Shown here: positions 55,628 through 64,000 of the stretch, piece after piece
How positions within the stretch are numbered: the first letter of the stretch is position 1
Layout of the letters: every line of letters begins with the position of its first letter
From: Limnohabitans sp. 2KL-27
GTDB taxonomy: Bacteria; Pseudomonadota; Gammaproteobacteria; Burkholderiales; Burkholderiaceae_C
NCBI RefSeq assembly: GCF_001269345.1
Contig: NZ_CXOP01000001.1
Coordinates: 124,001 to 188,000, forward strand
Direction of reading: 5' to 3'
DNA length: 64,000 bases
Made by a program: the position numbers and the translations under genes
The notes under the pieces: generated by a model
The model's database searches: none
Told to the model about the DNA's origin: nothing
The model's input: the letters and a program-made list of their open reading frames with translations, nothing else

Positions 55628-56251
55628 GTGAGGGAATCAATAAAGTTCTAGTGATGATGTACGTCGAGAAGGAAAAGAAACAAAAATATCAATAGCCTCA
55701 GCATTCACATAAAAAAACAAATACTCGCAACAAGTGCTACCCAATTATAAATTTACAGAACATAAATCGATTTACATATTTATCGAGGAAGTACTAACAA
55801 ATAAAGATATGCGTTGTCACTACAATAGTAAATTATTATTAGATGATTGGGAACAGCAACTTAGATTAAATTTAAATGCGAAATAATTAATTGTATTTAC
55901 AAAATTTTTAATATTGGCCCGAATTGAGTGATATATGCAATTTTTTTTTAAAGCAGAAGATCAATGTTTTTATTTTAAATTAAGATTTTTCAAACAACAA
56001 AAGTATTTGAATTCAAACATCTCAGGACCGAGAATGGCAATGTAAATTTAAAAAAACATATGAATCCTTATAATGAAATTCAGAAAAAATGATCTTATCG
56101 AGATTAAATTCCACCCCAAGCAACCTCAAAGCAATAGAGATTTAAATTTTGATAGCTTAATCGATTTAGGCTTTTGAAAATTAGTGGCCATAGATACTTG
56201 ATAATAATTTTAAAAACAAATCCCAATCATAAAACTCCAACACAATCATAA
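55628..56251. other. Very AT-rich gap with no recognisable gene
   Basis: About 620 bp, visibly much richer in A and T than most of the window, with no open frame longer than a few dozen codons on either strand. It may hold a decayed gene and the promoter for the glycosyltransferase pair on one side. I could not name any piece of it. Confidence 0.5.
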
Positions 56252-57421
56252 TCAGATTTTATTTAATGAAGAGGTCTTTTTTAGAATATTTATGGTCTTT
56301 GGGATTACCAATAAAGTAATTAGAAAAGTTATTGAGAAGTATGAGATACTACGAATAAAAAGCTCCAACAAAAAAATGTATGTGTAGCAAAGTGAAATAA
56401 TATTGGATGGAAGAAGTATTTCTCTGTCTAAGTGTTTTCGCAAAAGAAGGCCTGCACGGATAGAAAGAATGCTGGTATAACCGACTAAAGCGATACCTAC
56501 AATGCCAAATTCTCCAATAAATTTTGACGCTAGAAAACCCCCATCGGTACGATTAATTTGAAATCCAAATATATCATCAATCAAATGACTCGCTTGACCA
56601 GGTGGCTCAATACCGAAGTTTTGAAAACCTACGCCGAATCCGCTTGAAAACTGGAGAGCAGAAATCGCTTGCTCCCAACCTTGAATATACACAAGATATG
56701 ATAAATTATAATCATCCGATGGAATTACCCTATTAATAAAGTAATCCATATAACTAGGCATAAACAATACAATTAAAGCAATTAGACCGATAATTATTAC
56801 GGTTACCATAACGAATTGGCGAGCTTTAAGTACAATTAAAGATATAAGCAAAACCCCAACCATCAAAGTTAAATTAGGTAAAAATAAAGCAAGTACCGAG
56901 CATGCAAGACAGGTTAATATACGAAGTTTATTTGAAGATAAAAATGCAAAGAAACAAGCAATGGGGATAAAATTTATCGCAAAATGACTAGGTTCCGAGA
57001 ATGGTGGAAGCGGTCGATTTAATGTCTGATAACTACCCGGCTTTAATATTTCAAAAACTCCAATAAAACCAATCACCAAAAGCACAAGGAAAAGCAGCCC
57101 AACTGTTCTTTTGATATGCTCTTGCTTATAATTAAAAATACTTGTTAACGCGAATCCACACAAAACAATAGCCAAAAGCGACAATACCTGCTTAGCGTGC
57201 ACCAAATTTTCAATGGAAATAGGATTAACAAAGATCCATAAAAAAGCAATAAAGGAAAAAAGAAAATATATTTTTGTAATTTTTATCATCTGCCCTTTAA
57301 TTAATTTAATTATAATTATAATAGCGCTCGATATTACCAGACCAATTGCGAGTGAAGGCAGTGATAATGTTACCATTAAGATTGATGGCAGGAGAAGTAG
57401 AACTAGAAGCGACGTTGTCAT
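56252..57421 (-). CDS. Wzy-like O-antigen polymerase, predicted
   Basis: 389 aa, about ten to twelve membrane helices, strongly AT-rich coding. It has the layout of Wzy/O-antigen polymerase-like proteins: N-terminal helices, a central segment LNRPLPPFSEPSHFAINFIP (a motif of several polymerases of this kind), a large periplasmic loop (DYFINRVIPSDDYNLSYLVY, GFGVGFQNFG) and C-terminal helices. Sequence families here diverge quickly, so the call rests on topology, the EPSHFA motif and the setting among glycosyltransferases. Confidence 0.75.
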   Translation of the reverse strand: MTTSLLVLLLLPSILMVTLSLPSLAIGLVISSAIIIIIKLIKGQMIKITKIYFLFSFIAFLWIFVNPISIENLVHAKQVLSLLAIVLCGFALTSIFNYKQEHIKRTVGLLFLVLLVIGFIGVFEILKPGSYQTLNRPLPPFSEPSHFAINFIPIACFFAFLSSNKLRILTCLACSVLALFLPNLTLMVGVLLISLIVLKARQFVMVTVIIIGLIALIVLFMPSYMDYFINRVIPSDDYNLSYLVYIQGWEQAISALQFSSGFGVGFQNFGIEPPGQASHLIDDIFGFQINRTDGGFLASKFIGEFGIVGIALVGYTSILSIRAGLLLRKHLDREILLPSNIISLCYTYIFLLELFIRSISYFSITFLITLLVIPKTINILKKTSSLNKI

Positions 57422-57422
57422 G

Positions 57423-58169
57423 TCATTTTCTCACCAAAGACCGTGCCATGAGCTTTAACCGAGCCATGTAGTAATCAAATATTGTTTCGAGTTTTGAGGT
57501 TGCATCTGTATTTTTTTTTGCCCTTGCGGCCTCGGCTAAAGTTTGCAAAGCAAACTTATTACTAACACCTCCATCACCCATAATCGCGGTGACTTTATCT
57601 ATATAGCCTGCCTTCAGGGCCTCACCAATACGTAAGAGAAATTCGTAGTCACCTGCAATACGATAATTCGTATTATAAACACCAAAACGGTCGTAAAGGT
57701 CCCGTCGCTGTAGCGAACCGACATGTGCTACAGTCATGTATCGTCTAAAGTTTTCCCAACGCCATGCTTTACCTATTACACGGCCATTTATTTCTCCCAA
57801 AACGACCTTCGAGCTCCAGTATTCAATTTCTGGCTGACGTCTAATATAACTCAAATAAGTATATATCGACCCTGGTAATAGAATGTCATCTGCGCCGACG
57901 AATCCAATATAACGACCCGATGCGCGAGTCAAGCCCTTGTTCCATGCATCGTAAATGCCCGAATCGCGCTCACTGACCCAGTAAGCCAAATGGCCGACGT
58001 ATTCAGATATAATTTCCTTTGTACCATCAGTCGAGCCACCATCAATAACTATGTACTCTACTTCACTGTTTAATTGTGGGATTATACTATCAAACGTGGC
58101 GCGTAAAGAATTTGCGCTGTTCAAAACGGAAGTAACTATGGATATTACTGGTGCTTTCGTAATTATCAT
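57423..58169 (-). CDS. Family 2 glycosyltransferase
   Basis: 248-residue GT-A enzyme: ISIVTSVLNSANSLRATFDS, EYIVIDGGSTDGTKEIISEY, RASGRYIGFVGADDILLPGS with the ADD acidic motif, and RYMTVAHVGSLQRRDLYDRF near the acceptor site. Similar overall to the gene at 53790 but not a recent duplicate. It abuts the Wzy-like gene (one base between), suggesting one transcript. Confidence 0.9.
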   Translation of the reverse strand: MIITKAPVISIVTSVLNSANSLRATFDSIIPQLNSEVEYIVIDGGSTDGTKEIISEYVGHLAYWVSERDSGIYDAWNKGLTRASGRYIGFVGADDILLPGSIYTYLSYIRRQPEIEYWSSKVVLGEINGRVIGKAWRWENFRRYMTVAHVGSLQRRDLYDRFGVYNTNYRIAGDYEFLLRIGEALKAGYIDKVTAIMGDGGVSNKFALQTLAEAARAKKNTDATSKLETIFDYYMARLKLMARSLVRK

Positions 58170-58234
58170 GTGCTTGAATTTATATTTTATAAATTGGATA
58201 AGTTTATGAATTAATTATGTTCATCTTTTCTTCA

Positions 58235-59203
58235 TCATCTTGAATTACTATTATTAGAAATATACCATTTATAGGTTTCTTCTAATCCTACGCTCAACTT
58301 AATGGATGCTTGCCAACCCATTGACCTAAGCTTTTCAATATTTAGGAGCTTTCTTGGCGTACCGTCCGGCATGCTCGCATCAAACACCAGTCGATTTGTA
58401 TAGTCCGTTACCCTCGCAATTATTTCGGCCAGTTCACGGATGGTGCAGTCAACACCTGTTCCAACGTTGATGTGGCTAAGGGCGGGTTGCGTATTAGCTA
58501 GCCATTCGGCTGTCTCTAGGTTCATAACATGCACGCTGGCAGCGGCCATGTCATCCACATGCAAAAACTCTCTCATGGCTTTACCACTGCCCCAAATCAC
58601 CACCTGTGGGTCGCCCCGCAGCTTGGCTTCATGGAAACGGCGCATGAGCGCAGGAATGACGTGGCTATTTTCTGGGTGAAAATTATCCCCAGGGCCATAC
58701 AGATTGGTTGGCATGACGCTTCGGTAGTCGCGCCCATACTGTCGGTTGTAGCTCTCGCACAGTTTGATACCAGCAATTTTGGCAATGGCGTAAGACTCGT
58801 TGGTGGGCTCTAGGATTCCCGTCAGCAAGGCTGACTCGGTCATTGGCTGCTCTGCCAACTTGGGGTAAATGCAGCTGGACCCCAAAAACAACAGCTTTTG
58901 TACACCCGCTTTGTGTGCAGCATGGATCACATTTGTCTGGATGACAAGGTTTTCATAAATGAAATCCCCCGGGTAAGTGTTGTTGGCATGTATGCCGCCC
59001 ACCTTGGCGGCTGCCAAATACACCTGGTCAAACTGGTCATTCGCAAAAAAGGCATTCACTGCGGCTTGGTTCAACAAGTCTAGGTCGTTACGGGTGGACG
59101 TGATAATCTCGTTGTCAGGGTTTGTGCTCAGCAAACGCACCAAGGCGCTGCCCACCATTCCGTTGTACCCAGCGACAAAGATGCGCGTTTTTTTGCTGCT
59201 CAT
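58235..59203 (-). CDS. fcl: GDP-L-fucose synthase
   Basis: Epimerase/reductase converting GDP-4-keto-6-deoxymannose to GDP-L-fucose (322 aa). NADP loop [40 protein letters not shown] (catalytic SSCIYP), [20 protein letters not shown] (YxxxK), [20 protein letters not shown] and [20 protein letters not shown] are diagnostic. It lies three bases after gmd, its pathway partner. Confidence 0.96.
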   Translation of the reverse strand: MSSKKTRIFVAGYNGMVGSALVRLLSTNPDNEIITSTRNDLDLLNQAAVNAFFANDQFDQVYLAAAKVGGIHANNTYPGDFIYENLVIQTNVIHAAHKAGVQKLLFLGSSCIYPKLAEQPMTESALLTGILEPTNESYAIAKIAGIKLCESYNRQYGRDYRSVMPTNLYGPGDNFHPENSHVIPALMRRFHEAKLRGDPQVVIWGSGKAMREFLHVDDMAAASVHVMNLETAEWLANTQPALSHINVGTGVDCTIRELAEIIARVTDYTNRLVFDASMPDGTPRKLLNIEKLRSMGWQASIKLSVGLEETYKWYISNNSNSR

Positions 59204-59206
59204 GTT

Positions 59207-60331
59207 TCAACGTCCCTCTTCAAGCGACACACTCACGTCGTGCCCATTGGCCTTTAGGAAGGCAGTACGCTGAGCAAATTTCAAGTCTTCAATCACCATC
59301 TCCGCGCACATTTGCTGCGCGGTGATTTCGGGAATCCAGCCCAGCTTGGTTTTGGCTTTGGTGGGGTCCCCCAACAAGGTTTCCACCTCGGCAGGGCGGA
59401 AATAGAGCGGGTCAATTTGCACCACGACTTCGCCGACCTTTAGCGCGGGAGCTTTGTCGCCGCTGATGGACTTCACCACCGCTTTTTCTTCAATGCCCTG
59501 GCCAGTGAACTCCAGCGTGATGCCCAGCTCTGCCGCCGTCCATTGAATGAACTCGCGCACGCTGTATTGCACACCGGTGGCAATCACAAAGTCTTCGGGC
59601 TGGTCTTGCTGCAGCATCATCCACTGCATGCGCACATAGTCTTTGGCGTGACCCCAGTCGCGCAGGGCATCGATGTTACCCATGAACAAACATTTTTCAA
59701 GACCCTGGGCGATGTTGGCCAGGCCACGGGTGATTTTGCGAGTGACGAAGGTCTCGCCACGGCGCGGGCTTTCGTGGTTGAACAAAATGCCGTTACAGGC
59801 ATGCATGCCATAGGCTTCGCGGTAGTTCACCGTGATCCAGTAGGCGTACAGCTTGGCCACTGCGTAGGGGCTGCGGGGGTAGAAAGGCGTGGTTTCTTTT
59901 TGGGGGGTTTCTTGCACCAAGCCATACAGCTCAGACGTCGAAGCTTGGTAGAAGCGGCAGGTCTTTACCATGCCCAAAATGCGAATGGCTTCCAAAAGAC
60001 GCAAAGTGCCCATGGCATCAACATCGGCCGTGTACTCGGGCGACTCAAACGACACGGCCACATGGCTTTGGGCACCCAGGTTGTAGACCTCGTCCGGCTG
60101 CACCTGCTGCAGGATGCGTATCAGGTTAGACGTGTCGGTCAAATCGCCGTAGTGCAACACAAAATTACGGTTGTCGATGTGCGGATCTTGGTAAATGTGG
60201 TCCACACGCTGGGTGTTGAACGACGATGCACGGCGCTTGATGCCGTGAACTTCGTAACCTTTTTCCAGCAGCAATTCCGCGAGGTAGGAACCGTCTTGGC
60301 CGGTGATGCCGGTGATGAGTGCTTTTTTCAT
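59207..60331 (-). CDS. gmd: GDP-mannose 4,6-dehydratase
   Basis: First committed step to GDP-L-fucose and related sugars (374 aa from the ATG at 60331; a TTG seven codons earlier is unlikely). [80 protein letters not shown] (YxxxK) and [20 protein letters not shown] are canonical. It forms a unit with fcl downstream and a second Gmd-like gene 21 bp upstream. Confidence 0.96.
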   Translation of the reverse strand: MKKALITGITGQDGSYLAELLLEKGYEVHGIKRRASSFNTQRVDHIYQDPHIDNRNFVLHYGDLTDTSNLIRILQQVQPDEVYNLGAQSHVAVSFESPEYTADVDAMGTLRLLEAIRILGMVKTCRFYQASTSELYGLVQETPQKETTPFYPRSPYAVAKLYAYWITVNYREAYGMHACNGILFNHESPRRGETFVTRKITRGLANIAQGLEKCLFMGNIDALRDWGHAKDYVRMQWMMLQQDQPEDFVIATGVQYSVREFIQWTAAELGITLEFTGQGIEEKAVVKSISGDKAPALKVGEVVVQIDPLYFRPAEVETLLGDPTKAKTKLGWIPEITAQQMCAEMVIEDLKFAQRTAFLKANGHDVSVSLEEGR

Positions 60332-60352
60332 ATCAGATTTATTCAAATTCAA

Positions 60353-61306
60353 TCAATACAGTTTTTCTTCGATCATGTTTTTCACCACGCCATGCATGTT
60401 GAACTTGGGTAGCCAACCTAGCTCTTGTCGCGCCTTGGACGAATTTGCCGCGCTGACAGCAATATCGGTCGGCCTAAAAAGCTGGTTTGACTGTCTAACG
60501 TGATCAGCCCAATTCAAACCCAGATGCTCAAAAGTCGCCGAGACAAAGTCTTGTAAAGCAAACGATTCACCCGTTGCGATAATAAAGTCTTGCGGCGTTT
60601 CTTGTTGCAACATCAGCCACATCGCCTCAACATAGTCCGGTGCCCAACCCCAATCTCTCACGATATCCAATCTGCCCAACTCTAGGATTTCCTTTGAGCC
60701 AGTGGCAATCCGCTTAGCCGATTGAATAATTTTCTGGGTCACAAATCGATGTGGACGCAGCGGCGATTCGTGGTTAAACAAAATACCGGTACAAGCGAAC
60801 AAACCATAGGCCTCGCGGTAGTTGTTCACCAGCCAATAGGCCGATGCTTTGGCAACCGCATAGGGGCTACGCGGGCTAAAGGGTGTGGCCTCTGTCGCCG
60901 GTAACCCTGCCGTGTCACCAAAACACTCGCTGGAACCGGCGTGATACTGCTTTATCGATCTTTCCATCATGCGGCTGGCCTCCAGAACATTCAGGGTACC
61001 CAGGGTAAAGCTTTGAATCGTTTCAGCAGGTTGTTCAAACGACAGTCCAACAGAAGACTGACCAGCCAAAAAATACACCTCGTCAGGCTGCGAGGTCTTC
61101 ATGACCATAAAAACACTTCTAAAGTCCTCGGGCGCCATAGACAGTAGACGAACCCGTTCACGAATACCCAAGCGCGATAAGTTGCTAAAGCTGCCGCCTT
61201 GGGCGTCTCTGGAAGTACCGTAAACGCAGTAGCCCTTGTCTAGCAACAGCCGAGACAAGAAAGCACCATCTTGACCACCGACACCGCATATCAGAGCAGT
61301 TTTCAA
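60353..61306 (-). CDS. Second GDP-mannose 4,6-dehydratase-like protein
   Basis: 317-residue short-chain dehydrogenase closely related to Gmd: [100 protein letters not shown]. It is about 57 residues shorter than the neighbouring Gmd. It may serve a second GDP-6-deoxyhexose branch (rhamnose- or perosamine-type) or act as a 4-reductase; the NHESP motif favours a dehydratase. The start overlaps the upstream transferase by four bases. Confidence 0.85.
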   Translation of the reverse strand: MKTALICGVGGQDGAFLSRLLLDKGYCVYGTSRDAQGGSFSNLSRLGIRERVRLLSMAPEDFRSVFMVMKTSQPDEVYFLAGQSSVGLSFEQPAETIQSFTLGTLNVLEASRMMERSIKQYHAGSSECFGDTAGLPATEATPFSPRSPYAVAKASAYWLVNNYREAYGLFACTGILFNHESPLRPHRFVTQKIIQSAKRIATGSKEILELGRLDIVRDWGWAPDYVEAMWLMLQQETPQDFIIATGESFALQDFVSATFEHLGLNWADHVRQSNQLFRPTDIAVSAANSSKARQELGWLPKFNMHGVVKNMIEEKLY

Positions 61307-62424
61307 TGAGACTCCTTATCAGCTAAGACATTTTTATAAACCGCCTGAGTCTCTTGCGCACAACGCTCCCATGAAAACATAGGCAAACACTCTCTTCCAG
61401 CCTTAATCAAGGCACTGCGGCGCTGTTCGTCAAAGACGACACGACAAATGGCCTCAGCCTGGGCTTCCACATCCAAAGGATCAAAGTATTCACCAGCTTG
61501 GCCCACCACCTCTGGCATCGAGCTGCTGTTACTGGTCACCACAGGACAGTCATGCGCAATCGCCTCCAATGGAGGTAGACCAAAACCTTCATAAACAGAG
61601 GGGTATACAAAAGCACGGGCTTTTGAATAAAGCTGACCCAACAACCCGTCATCACCACCAATTTGCTGAACGGCCATGGCATCAAAGCCCAGCCTGCTAA
61701 TGAGAGATTTCTCAGCTTCGTTGAAGGCACCACCGCCAAAAGCGACCAGATCAAACTCATTCATGAGCTCAGATTTTGAGGCGACGGCCTTGAGCATTCG
61801 TTCAAAATTTTTATATCCACCTCGAGACCCGACATACAACAGATAAGGTCGCGGCCTGTGGACGACACCTGAAACCAGACTGTGCTTTGATTCGAACTTT
61901 TCAAATCCAAGATGCACAACAGACACCTTATGATCAGGAAAACCGAACAGCTCGCAGAGGTCTTTTTTTGTACTGTGGGATATGCTGATCACATGATCTG
62001 CACGTGCTAACGCTAAACGTTTGTATTGGGTAGTGGCATCAGTGGGAGAAAAATTATCAGGGTACTTTTCGTGAATCATGTCGTACACCGTGATAACACG
62101 TCCTTTGGCAACCCTTGAAACCACCTTAGGGCTGTAATAGGTTTCATGCAAGATGTCGGCGCTATTGGAGCGCAAACTCAGCTGGCTAAGGCAATGATTA
62201 GCAAACATGGCCAATCGACCCGTTTTTGGCGGAAAGCCCTCCAAGCCTAAGCCGTGAACAACGTTTTCGGGCAGATCTTTTAAATAACGGTTGCGGTGGA
62301 TTGGGGCTACAACATCAACTTGTTCACCCAGAGTTATCAAACCTAGAGCGAGCCGCACGAAGTAACGAGAAATACCTCCGTAGGACTGATGTGTGAAAAT
62401 TTGATGGTCAAAAACAATTCTCAC
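61303..62424 (-). CDS. Family 4 glycosyltransferase (GT-B)
   Basis: 373 aa. N-terminal MRIVFDHQIFTHQSYGGISR then YFVRLALGL; linker ADHVISISHSTKKDLCELFG; donor half YLLYVGSRGGYKNFERMLKA, with E-x7-E in VYPSVYEGFGLPPLEAIAHD. It is the same subfamily as the gene at 54569. The ends overlap both neighbours by four bases (ATGA type), so it is tightly coupled to the methyltransferase and the Gmd-like gene. Confidence 0.92.
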   Translation of the reverse strand: MRIVFDHQIFTHQSYGGISRYFVRLALGLITLGEQVDVVAPIHRNRYLKDLPENVVHGLGLEGFPPKTGRLAMFANHCLSQLSLRSNSADILHETYYSPKVVSRVAKGRVITVYDMIHEKYPDNFSPTDATTQYKRLALARADHVISISHSTKKDLCELFGFPDHKVSVVHLGFEKFESKHSLVSGVVHRPRPYLLYVGSRGGYKNFERMLKAVASKSELMNEFDLVAFGGGAFNEAEKSLISRLGFDAMAVQQIGGDDGLLGQLYSKARAFVYPSVYEGFGLPPLEAIAHDCPVVTSNSSSMPEVVGQAGEYFDPLDVEAQAEAICRVVFDEQRRSALIKAGRECLPMFSWERCAQETQAVYKNVLADKESH

Positions 62425-63197
62425 GTCTTGCCACTCATTTTTTGAAAATCAGACCATGTTTTAGATCGAAGATTTTGTCCATAGAGCGCAGGGAACCTTC
62501 TCACCAATCGAGTATTCATTTTCCATTGAAATTCACTGACAGGCTTTTCACTAAAAAGATGACAACTAACTCCATCAGTGACAAGATGTTTGTTGAACCT
62601 TTTTGCAATAAATTGCAAAGTCTGTACACGAAAAAAACCGATATGCTGACCATGATCAAGTCCGTAATACCACCATTGATTTGGCCGAGGGGCAGGGGAA
62701 GCAATAAGACTGGTTGAGATAAGTAAGTTAGGCGCTATGGCGAAAAGCTTATCCACCTCAATTAAGGGATCAACAAAATGCTCAAACGCCTCAAAAGCAG
62801 TAACCAAATCAGCTTTTTCGTTGGTATATTCAAAGCCTATTGCAAGAAGATTTGTACAGTAAGGATCTGTCCATAATGCTTCAATACCTCGATCACGAAG
62901 CAACCGCACCAAGATACCATAACCACCGGCATAATCCACAACCGCACCATTTAGAGACTTGAGGGAATTCAGCGTAGCCAAGATCAAACCCACATTTAAT
63001 TGGTTGCGGGCCATAATTCCAGTATCGCAATTATTAATGGCAGAAGAGTACGCTTTTTCTAGCCAATAAGGTTGTTCGGTTTGCACATAACCACAATTTA
63101 AACAATCAAAATAATGTATTTTATTATAAAATATGAACCCATCAAATATTGATTTACCCAGTTTATGGCAACATAATCTACACAATTGATTTAACAT
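62421..63197 (-). CDS. SAM-dependent methyltransferase with zinc-ribbon-like N-terminus
   Basis: 258 aa, AT-rich. The start has CRLCCHKLGKS and YFDCLNCGYVQTEQPYW, two CxxC pairs like the Zn-binding N-terminus of sugar C-methyltransferases. Then AVVDYAGGYGILVRLLRDRG (motif I of class I methyltransferases) and DLVTAFEAFEHFVDPLIEVD. Probably methylates a sugar or a nucleotide-sugar of the repeat unit; O- versus C-methylation is unclear. Confidence 0.82.
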   Translation of the reverse strand: MLNQLCRLCCHKLGKSIFDGFIFYNKIHYFDCLNCGYVQTEQPYWLEKAYSSAINNCDTGIMARNQLNVGLILATLNSLKSLNGAVVDYAGGYGILVRLLRDRGIEALWTDPYCTNLLAIGFEYTNEKADLVTAFEAFEHFVDPLIEVDKLFAIAPNLLISTSLIASPAPRPNQWWYYGLDHGQHIGFFRVQTLQFIAKRFNKHLVTDGVSCHLFSEKPVSEFQWKMNTRLVRRFPALYGQNLRSKTWSDFQKMSGKT

Positions 63198-63289
63198 AAA
63201 TTTTTATGCTTCACGATAAATTTAATAAAAATTTTGATTCCTAATGAAACTTGGCACTCATCACATCTTCGGACTCATAATACATCTGA

Positions 63290-64000
63290 CTATTCGGCTA
63301 GAATTTCTTTAATTGCAGATTTCAAATTATAATAATAAGTATCTTTATTATTATTCTCCATGACATATTCTAAATTTAGGGTTTGAAAACGAATAATTTC
63401 TTCACTAGAAAGCTTTTCCGAAGCATCGATAGCTTCTTTTAAGTCCATTACTGAAAATCCTTTTATTGGAATTTCGTATCCAGTCGAAACACTTGTCTCT
63501 TTAGTGATTATAGGTATTAGCGCTCCATTTCCGACGGCTGTAATCAATGATGGCGAACCACCCTCCGAACAAGATGGAAAAATAACAAATGAACAGTTTT
63601 CAAGAATTTCATTGAATTTTTCAGAATTAATATTTACAAATCCATGCATATGTATATTTGATAATTGATATAGTTCATTTCTGTAGGCAATATTAAAGTC
63701 TTGCTCAGCGGCAACATGACCGCATATATGCAATGTCAAATCAGGTCTGGACTTAAAAAAATCCAAACATAAATCCAATCCCTTGTGAATTAATCCTGAA
63801 CTCCCGAACCACAAATAAGATTTATTTGCCCCCGCCTTTCTATTAAGCAATACACTTCTAGGATTTATCGAATTAAAGTAAGGTGCATTTATTCCAACTA
63901 TTTTGCCATCATAATGCAGCCGGTATGTTTCTTCGCAACAATGATTACCTAGCGCAATTATTCCATCAACCAATGTGGTTTGATGAGACCAAGTTTTTTC
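63290..64000 (-). CDS. Family 4 glycosyltransferase, C-terminal part (5' end outside window)
   Basis: An open frame of 237 codons runs from the right edge to a stop at 63290; the first codons at the edge read EKTWSHQTTLVDG, so it continues upstream. YLWFGSSGLIHKGLDLCLDF (donor-half start), LHICGHVAAEQDF and FVIFPSCSEGGSPSLITAVG (acidic EGGSPS site) mark a GT-B enzyme. It is strongly AT-rich like other genes of this block. Confidence 0.8.
   Translation of the reverse strand, partial: EKTWSHQTTLVDGIIALGNHCCEETYRLHYDGKIVGINAPYFNSINPRSVLLNRKAGANKSYLWFGSSGLIHKGLDLCLDFFKSRPDLTLHICGHVAAEQDFNIAYRNELYQLSNIHMHGFVNINSEKFNEILENCSFVIFPSCSEGGSPSLITAVGNGALIPIITKETSVSTGYEIPIKGFSVMDLKEAIDASEKLSSEEIIRFQTLNLEYVMENNNKDTYYYNLKSAIKEILAE

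Overview
The window is a high-GC chromosomal segment of a betaproteobacterium, most likely a Comamonadaceae (Limnohabitans/Rhodoferax-like) member. This rests on protein character and on gene neighbourhoods typical of Burkholderiales: yicC-gmk-rpoZ-spoT, hrcA/nadK-recN-rapZ, TPR-lolB-ispE-tRNA-Gln-prs-rplY-pth, and fkpB-ispH. No rRNA, CRISPR array or complete prophage was seen.

Region by region. Positions 1-9.6 kb: a Gfo/Idh/MocA oxidoreductase (cut by the window edge), a small winged-helix regulator paired with a membrane protein, the rph-rdgB-hemW operon, the divergent yicC-gmk-rpoZ-spoT set, greB and tRNA-Arg. Positions 9.6-15.8 kb: a five-gene peptide-type ABC transporter whose genes all overlap, opposite a P1-family peptidase. 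Positions 15.9-20.3 kb: a small, decayed genomic island in a CAT-anticodon tRNA gene. It has 49-bp direct repeats, a displaced tRNA 3' end still next to its old terminator, two broken DUF6641-type genes behind a shared palindromic operator-like site, a serine hydrolase, an exported amidohydrolase and a transposase remnant. Positions 20.4-49.1 kb: dense housekeeping genes for stress control, NAD, DNA repair, lipoprotein and isoprenoid synthesis, PRPP, translation and purines, with several tRNAs, a MacAB-like exporter and an orphan response regulator.

Positions 49-64 kb: a surface polysaccharide region. It begins with an O-antigen ligase flanked by direct copies of an intergenic repeat, then a YdcF protein, a higBA toxin-antitoxin pair and a probable capD remnant. 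After that comes a block running on the minus strand: galE, glycosyltransferases, a Wzy-like polymerase, the GDP-fucose genes gmd and fcl, a second Gmd-like gene, a methyltransferase and a glycosyltransferase cut by the window end. The block becomes strikingly AT-rich around 55.6-58.2 kb and again after 62.4 kb, which fits transfer and replacement of serotype genes.

Two dispersed intergenic repeat families recur between 35 and 52 kb. The strongest candidates for something little described are the DUF6641 cassettes with their shared dyad site, a tautomerase/NTF2-like fusion beside an orphan response regulator, a TrpRS with a C-terminal DUF1508-like domain, and a P1 peptidase with Asn where the self-processing nucleophile is expected.
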